Source of the DNA: Myxococcota bacterium
GTDB lineage: Bacteria > Myxococcota_A > UBA9160 > UBA6930
Reading direction: 5' to 3'
Assembly (NCBI GenBank): GCA_028277885.1
Contig: JANQFK010000040.1
Coordinates: 49,311 to 113,310, forward strand
DNA length: 64,000 bases
The position numbers and the translations under genes are program-made. Below are positions 60,207 through 64,000 of the stretch, one piece after another. The notes under the pieces are model-generated. The model ran no database searches. It was not told the origin of the DNA and was given only the letters and a program-made list of their open reading frames with translations. How positions within the stretch are numbered: position 1 is the stretch's first letter; every line of letters begins with the position of its first letter.

Positions 60207-62186
60207 TCAGGTGTCCGCCGCGGCGGTGACCGAGCGCGGCGCCGTGTAGTAGCCGGACAGGGAGAACAGGTCCGGGAAGCCGTCGTTGTCCACGTCCCGG
60301 AACAGCGCCCCCCAGCCCCAGCCGCCGTGGCTCACGTGGAGCTGGCCGGGGTCGTCGCCCGAGACCTGTCGCAGGCCGTCGCCCTCGTTGCGGAACAGGA
60401 AGTTCCCCGTCGCGGCCTGCTTGAGCCTCGTGTCGACGCTCGGCAGCTGGGCCAGGATGCGATTGCCCGCCTTGCTGTACATGTTGGTCACGTAGAGGTC
60501 CTGGCGGCCGTCGCGGTCGTAGTCGGCCCAGGTGGCCCCCATGGCGAGGCCGAAGTCGCCCTCCACGGCCTCGGCGGACACGTCGGTGAAGCGGCCCTCG
60601 CCCTCGTTGCGGAACAGCTGGTCCGCCTCGAAGTCGTTGGCGAGGTAGACGTCCGGGTCGCCGTCGTCGTCGTAGTCCGCCCAGGCGGCCTGGTAGGTGT
60701 TCCGGTAGGACTCCAGCGCGGAGCCCTCCACCCGCTGGAAGCGGCCGGCCCCGAGGTTGCGCAGCAATACGTTCGGGGGGCCCGCCACCTTGAGCACGCC
60801 GTGGTGGTCGGGCTGGCGGTTGAGGGCCTGCACCTTGCGGAACTCCTCGAGGCGCAGGAAGGGCAGTCGCCGCAGGAGCTCGACGTCGCTGAGGCCCCGC
60901 TTGCGCGCCAGCCGCTGCATCTTGTGCATCACGCTGGCCCCGTAGGTGGAGACGTAGACGTCGAGGAGCCCGTCCCGGTCGTAGTCCACGGCGGTGACCG
61001 AGCTGGCCAGGTGGGGGAGCCCCTGCCCGCCGCGCTCGACGAAGCGCCCGTCGCGGTTCTCCAAGTACTGGCTGGGCGAGAGCGTGCGCCCCAGGAACAG
61101 GTCCGCGTCGCCGTCGTTGTCGAAGTCCGCGAAGATCGCCGAGGAGGAGCGTCCGTCGACCGCGATCCCGAGATCGGCGGCGATCTCCTCGAAGCTGCCG
61201 TCGCCCCGGTTGCGGAAGAACTGGTTCGGCCCCCAGCGCGCCATCAGGTAGAGGTCGTCCCAGCCGTCGCGGTCGAGGTCCACCACGGCCACGCCCGGGT
61301 GGCGGGCCCAGGACGGCAGGGTGAAGAAGGTGGGGCGCTTCGCCTTCCCGTCCTTCGCGTTGGCGGTGAGGAAGTCGTGGACCTTGCGCTCGTGGATCGA
61401 CTCCCGGGCGCGCTCGAGGACGCCCGGGTCCCGGAGGGCCTCGCCCAGCACCTCGCGGAACATCAGGCGCGGCACCTCCTGGCGCGTCGCCTCCTCGGTG
61501 TGCCAGCGCACGATCCTCCAGACCTCGTCCTCGCCCGGCGCCGCCAGCTGGCGCCAGCGCACGCGCTGGGTGGTGGCCAGGGAGATCCAGCCCCGGTCGC
61601 GCAGGCGCGCCAGCCCCGAGAAGATCACCTCGGCCTCGTACTCCTCGGCGCCGGGCTCGGCGGGCGCGTCCACGAAGCCGCCGCGCAGGAACTTGAAGGA
61701 GGCGTGCTGGAACCACTCCGTCTCGTCCAGCACGCCGCGCCACAGCCGCAGCGCCTCGGTGGCAACGGGGCGCGCGCCGGCGACGCGTCCCTCGCGCAGC
61801 ACGGCCCCGACCCAGGGCAGGCGCTCCCGGGCCTCGCCCGCGAAGGCCTCGGGCGCGAGGTCCGCGACGGAGACCTCCGGGGACGCGAACAGCGAGCGGG
61901 TGCGGCCGTCGGGCAGCTCGAGGTTCTCCACCGCGAAGGCGAGGCGCTGGAGGTCCGGCGTGAGCGACATGATCAGCTCCTCGGAGCGGACCATGCGATC
62001 CCAGCCGGGGTCCCGGGGCCGGTCTCCGGCCGGCTCGCCGGGAGCCGGGCCCTCGGGCCGTGCCGAGCCGGCGACGGGCGTTGCCTCGGGTCGCGACCAG
62101 AGGAGATAGGCGAGGAGGAGCGCGCCCGCGGCGAGGAGCAGGAACGGGAGAGGCCGCTTGCGGAAGACGGAGACGAGCCCGGGCAA
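60207..62186 (-). CDS. CRTAC1/FG-GAP repeat protein, N-terminal part ending at in-frame UGA
   Basis: 659 residues to the UGA, from TTG 62186, the only start ahead of the N-terminal anchor helix (PLPFLLLAAGALLLAYLLW). After a helical region come six calcium-binding DxDxDGxxD repeats, for example VDLDRDGWDDLYL, ADFDNDGDADLFL, DYDRDGLLDVYV, DYDDDGDPDVYL, DYDRDGRQDLYV and DVDNDGFPDLFS, as in CRTAC1/ASPIC beta-propeller proteins. It stops within the propeller, at YYTAPRSVTAAADT, while the seventh repeat, ASPIC/UnbV and TlpA-like domains continue in frame. A natural end there is unlikely. Periplasmic or surface-exposed; probable redox role through the TlpA part. Confidence 0.85.
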   Translation of the reverse strand: MPGLVSVFRKRPLPFLLLAAGALLLAYLLWSRPEATPVAGSARPEGPAPGEPAGDRPRDPGWDRMVRSEELIMSLTPDLQRLAFAVENLELPDGRTRSLFASPEVSVADLAPEAFAGEARERLPWVGAVLREGRVAGARPVATEALRLWRGVLDETEWFQHASFKFLRGGFVDAPAEPGAEEYEAEVIFSGLARLRDRGWISLATTQRVRWRQLAAPGEDEVWRIVRWHTEEATRQEVPRLMFREVLGEALRDPGVLERARESIHERKVHDFLTANAKDGKAKRPTFFTLPSWARHPGVAVVDLDRDGWDDLYLMARWGPNQFFRNRGDGSFEEIAADLGIAVDGRSSSAIFADFDNDGDADLFLGRTLSPSQYLENRDGRFVERGGQGLPHLASSVTAVDYDRDGLLDVYVSTYGASVMHKMQRLARKRGLSDVELLRRLPFLRLEEFRKVQALNRQPDHHGVLKVAGPPNVLLRNLGAGRFQRVEGSALESYRNTYQAAWADYDDDGDPDVYLANDFEADQLFRNEGEGRFTDVSAEAVEGDFGLAMGATWADYDRDGRQDLYVTNMYSKAGNRILAQLPSVDTRLKQAATGNFLFRNEGDGLRQVSGDDPGQLHVSHGGWGWGALFRDVDNDGFPDLFSLSGYYTAPRSVTAAADT

Positions 62187-62380
62187 TTCGCACCCCGCGG
62201 AAAACCGCCGGAATGTACACGCAGGGGCCGACCGATCCCACCCGCCGCCGCACGGAAGCGTCGCGGCCCGGCGGCAGGCCCCCGCCTAAGCGTCCGGTCG
62301 CCCTGCGGTTTCGCGCGCGGCGCGACGGGCGGCGGATTGGAGGCCTGCGAGGCCTCTGCTACCCGTTGCCCGCGGCGCCG

Positions 62381-62396
62381 GTCGTGGCGCCACGAC
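62381..62396. promoter_or_regulatory. 16-bp perfect palindrome upstream of the acyltransferase
   Basis: GTCGTGGCGCCACGAC at 62381-62396, ending seven bases before the GTG start at 62404. Its position could allow operator function or mRNA folding over the ribosome binding site. No known operator was recognised. Confidence 0.3.
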
Positions 62397-62403
62397 GCGC
62401 GGG

Positions 62404-63495
62404 GTGGCGTCGGCGCAGGCCGCGGAGGGGCCGGGCTTCGAGGAGACCGACACGTCCGCCAGCCCGTCTCCCGGCCCGGGAGCCCGCCTCCACGGCCTCG
62501 AGCCCCTGCGCGCGCTCCTCGCCCTCGCGGTGATCGCCTGGCACACCCGCGTGCTGGGCCGCTCGGCCGTCGGCGATCCCGGGCGCTCGGCCGGGCCACC
62601 GGACGCCGTCGCCCTCTTCAACTACCAGGTGCTGTGCGTGGCGGTGCCGGCCTTCTTCCTCGTCTCCCTGTTCCTCTACGTCCGGCGCCGAGCCGGGCGC
62701 CCGCGGGCGCTGCGCGAGCGCGTCGGCTACCTCGCCAGCCTCTACGCCTTCTGGATGGGCGCCTTCCTGCTCGCCCAGGGCGGCCTCCGCCACCTGCGAC
62801 GCACCTTCGAGGGGGACCCGCTCGAGACGGCGGGCTTCCTGCTGACCGCGGGGGGCACGCCGTTCTACTTCCTGGTCTGCCTGCTGCTCCTCACCGTGGT
62901 GGCCGACCTCTCCCAGCGCGCCTCGGCGCGGTTCCTGGTCGTGCTCTTCGTGGGCTCCCTCGCCCTCCTCGTCGGCCAGCAGGCGGCGGCCGTCACCTGG
63001 AAGCAGGCCGCCTACGCGACCGCCTACACCAACCCGGCGAACTTCCTCCCCTACGCGTTCCTCGCCGTGTGGCTCCACCGGCGCGTGGGCGAGGGCGGAG
63101 CCCACGAGCTGCCGGTCGCGTGGATCCTCGCCGCCGCCGCCGCGAGCGCCGCCCTGGCCGCGATCGAGTGGGCCTGGCTGCCCCACGCGAACCACTTCGG
63201 CTTCAACGACTCGGCGCTGCCGCCCTACACGAGGCTGTCCCTGGTCGCGTCCTCCGGGGCGGTGCTGCTCCTCGCGCTGCGAATCCGCGGGCCGGCGAAC
63301 GCCGCGGTGCGCTGGGTCGGCGGGGCGTCGCTCGGGCTCTACTGCCTCCACCCCTTCGTGATGTCCCTCGTCCACCCGTATCTCGCGCCGATCCGCGGCG
63401 GCTGGGACCGGGGCGTGTTCTTCGCCTGGGTGTGCGGCGTCTCGCTCGCCGGGGTGGCGGTCCTGCGCCGGATCCTGCGCCAGCGGCTGCTCTGA
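62404..63495 (+). CDS. Membrane acyltransferase (acyltransferase 3 family-like)
   Basis: 363 residues from GTG 62404. After a Pro/Ser/Gly-rich N-terminus the sequence LHGLEPLRALLALAVIAWHTRV matches the opening of acyltransferase-3 proteins (R-A and the catalytic-type His in WH), and about nine further helices follow, ending ASLGLYCLHPFVMSLVHPY, the typical LYxxHP block. Such enzymes O-acetylate or acylate surface sugars and lipids at the inner membrane. It sits opposite the CRTAC1 gene and before pyruvate kinase, apparently as its own unit. Substrate unknown. Confidence 0.82.
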   Translation: MASAQAAEGPGFEETDTSASPSPGPGARLHGLEPLRALLALAVIAWHTRVLGRSAVGDPGRSAGPPDAVALFNYQVLCVAVPAFFLVSLFLYVRRRAGRPRALRERVGYLASLYAFWMGAFLLAQGGLRHLRRTFEGDPLETAGFLLTAGGTPFYFLVCLLLLTVVADLSQRASARFLVVLFVGSLALLVGQQAAAVTWKQAAYATAYTNPANFLPYAFLAVWLHRRVGEGGAHELPVAWILAAAAASAALAAIEWAWLPHANHFGFNDSALPPYTRLSLVASSGAVLLLALRIRGPANAAVRWVGGASLGLYCLHPFVMSLVHPYLAPIRGGWDRGVFFAWVCGVSLAGVAVLRRILRQRLL

Positions 63496-63566
63496 GGCCG
63501 TCCGCCTCGCCCACCGCGGCCCCATCGCCTAGATTCGGCGCGCGCCAAGCAGGGAGCACCTCGCCC

Positions 63567-64000
63567 ATGGGCTCGACGGGCCAGCGGCCGCGGAAGACGA
63601 AGATCGTCGCCACCCTGGGCCCCGCCTGCGAGGAGCCCGACACCATCGCCGAGATGGTGCGCGCCGGCATGAACGTGGCGCGGCTGAACTTCTCCCACGG
63701 CACCTGGGACCAGCACCGGCGCAACGTGGAGTCCGTGCGGGCCGCCTCGGAGAAGCTCGGCGTACCCGTGGCGGTGATGCTCGACACGAGGGGCGTCGAG
63801 ATCCGCACCGGGCTCGTGGAGGACGGCGCCGTGGAGCTGCGCCTCGGCGAGCCCTTCACGCTCTTCACCGAGTCCCGGGTGGGCGATGCCGCCGGCGTCT
63901 GCGTCTCCTACGACGAGCTGGCCGAGGAGCTGCGACCGGGCTCCCGGGTGCTGATCGACGACGGCCAGATCGAGCTGGTGGTGGGCAAGGTGCGGCGGGG
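63567..64000 (+). CDS. pyk: Pyruvate kinase, 3'-truncated by the window
   Basis: The first 144 residues are visible from ATG 63567, with Shine-Dalgarno AGGGAG at 63551. The start PRKTKIVATLGPACEEPDTI and MVRAGMNVARLNFSHG are the pyruvate kinase N-terminal signature, followed by VAVMLDTRGVEIRTG and the B-domain start. In most family members the segment reads DTKGPEIRTG, so R and V replace K and G-P, a modest variation. It converts phosphoenolpyruvate and ADP to pyruvate and ATP in glycolysis. Cytoplasmic. The remainder is outside the window. Confidence 0.95.
   Translation, partial: MGSTGQRPRKTKIVATLGPACEEPDTIAEMVRAGMNVARLNFSHGTWDQHRRNVESVRAASEKLGVPVAVMLDTRGVEIRTGLVEDGAVELRLGEPFTLFTESRVGDAAGVCVSYDELAEELRPGSRVLIDDGQIELVVGKVRR

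Noticed and set aside
1..64000. CRISPR arrays, tRNA, rRNA and insertion sequences
   Set aside because: No regularly spaced repeats, no cloverleaf-like or rRNA-like segment and no transposase were found by eye. The only direct repeats of note are the att-like pair, the 38-bp pair and the 9-bp pair.

Overview
The window is chromosomal DNA of very high G+C content. Coding density is high, GTG and TTG starts are common, and many stop/start codons overlap. The mix of genes fits an uncultured deltaproteobacterial or Myxococcota-like Gram-negative: lipoprotein sulfatase-family proteins, membrane-fused spermidine-synthase-like proteins, family-39-type glycosyltransferases, a CYP125-like P450, a Tat-exported amidase, CRTAC1/ASPIC proteins and an RND pump. 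No rRNA, tRNA or CRISPR array was recognised, and the taxonomic guess rests on gene families only.

Region 1 (1-16316, plus strand) is one long, tightly coupled gene series: a truncated membrane sulfatase-family protein, a second sulfatase-family lipoprotein, a spermidine-synthase-like membrane protein, an STT3-like glycosyltransferase, a third sulfatase-family protein, a GT39-type glycosyltransferase, a GT2 polyprenyl-phosphate sugar synthase, a methyltransferase, a sulfatase-TPR fusion and another sulfatase-family lipoprotein. Region 2 (16470-27267, minus strand) repeats the theme: two spermidine-synthase-like membrane proteins enclose a duplicated pair (GT39 plus small lipoprotein) with a sulfatase-family gene between the copies. 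Region 3 (27425-42532) carries a membrane-anchored sulfatase-family protein, a double M16 peptidase, another GT39-type protein, two large TPR lipoproteins, an eighth sulfatase-family gene (minus strand) and a fourth spermidine-synthase-like protein. Together these look like an envelope glycan or glycolipid assembly and decoration locus that grew by repeated duplication. The substrate cannot be read from sequence.

Region 4 (42648-52031) has a polytopic GT-like protein, an RND adaptor/pump pair, a DUF6869-like protein, a 43-residue membrane protein and the fifth spermidine-synthase-like protein. Region 5 (about 52079-55390) is a clear island. Its G+C content drops visibly, it is bounded by a 32-bp perfect direct repeat that is the 3' end of the adjacent P450 gene, and it carries a membrane-anchored protein, a DUF6602 nuclease-like protein and an RX4H HEPN-type protein, with no recognisable integrase.

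Region 6 (55351-64000) returns to host-like composition: P450 and amidase (one operon), a small exported protein, a redox gene set, an acyltransferase and the start of pyruvate kinase. The redox set is notable. A CRTAC1/ASPIC-TlpA fusion is interrupted by a single in-frame UGA, and the downstream mRNA can form a hairpin with a GGUC apical loop at bacterial-SECIS-like spacing. It is therefore either a previously unrecognised selenoprotein or a single nonsense mutation.
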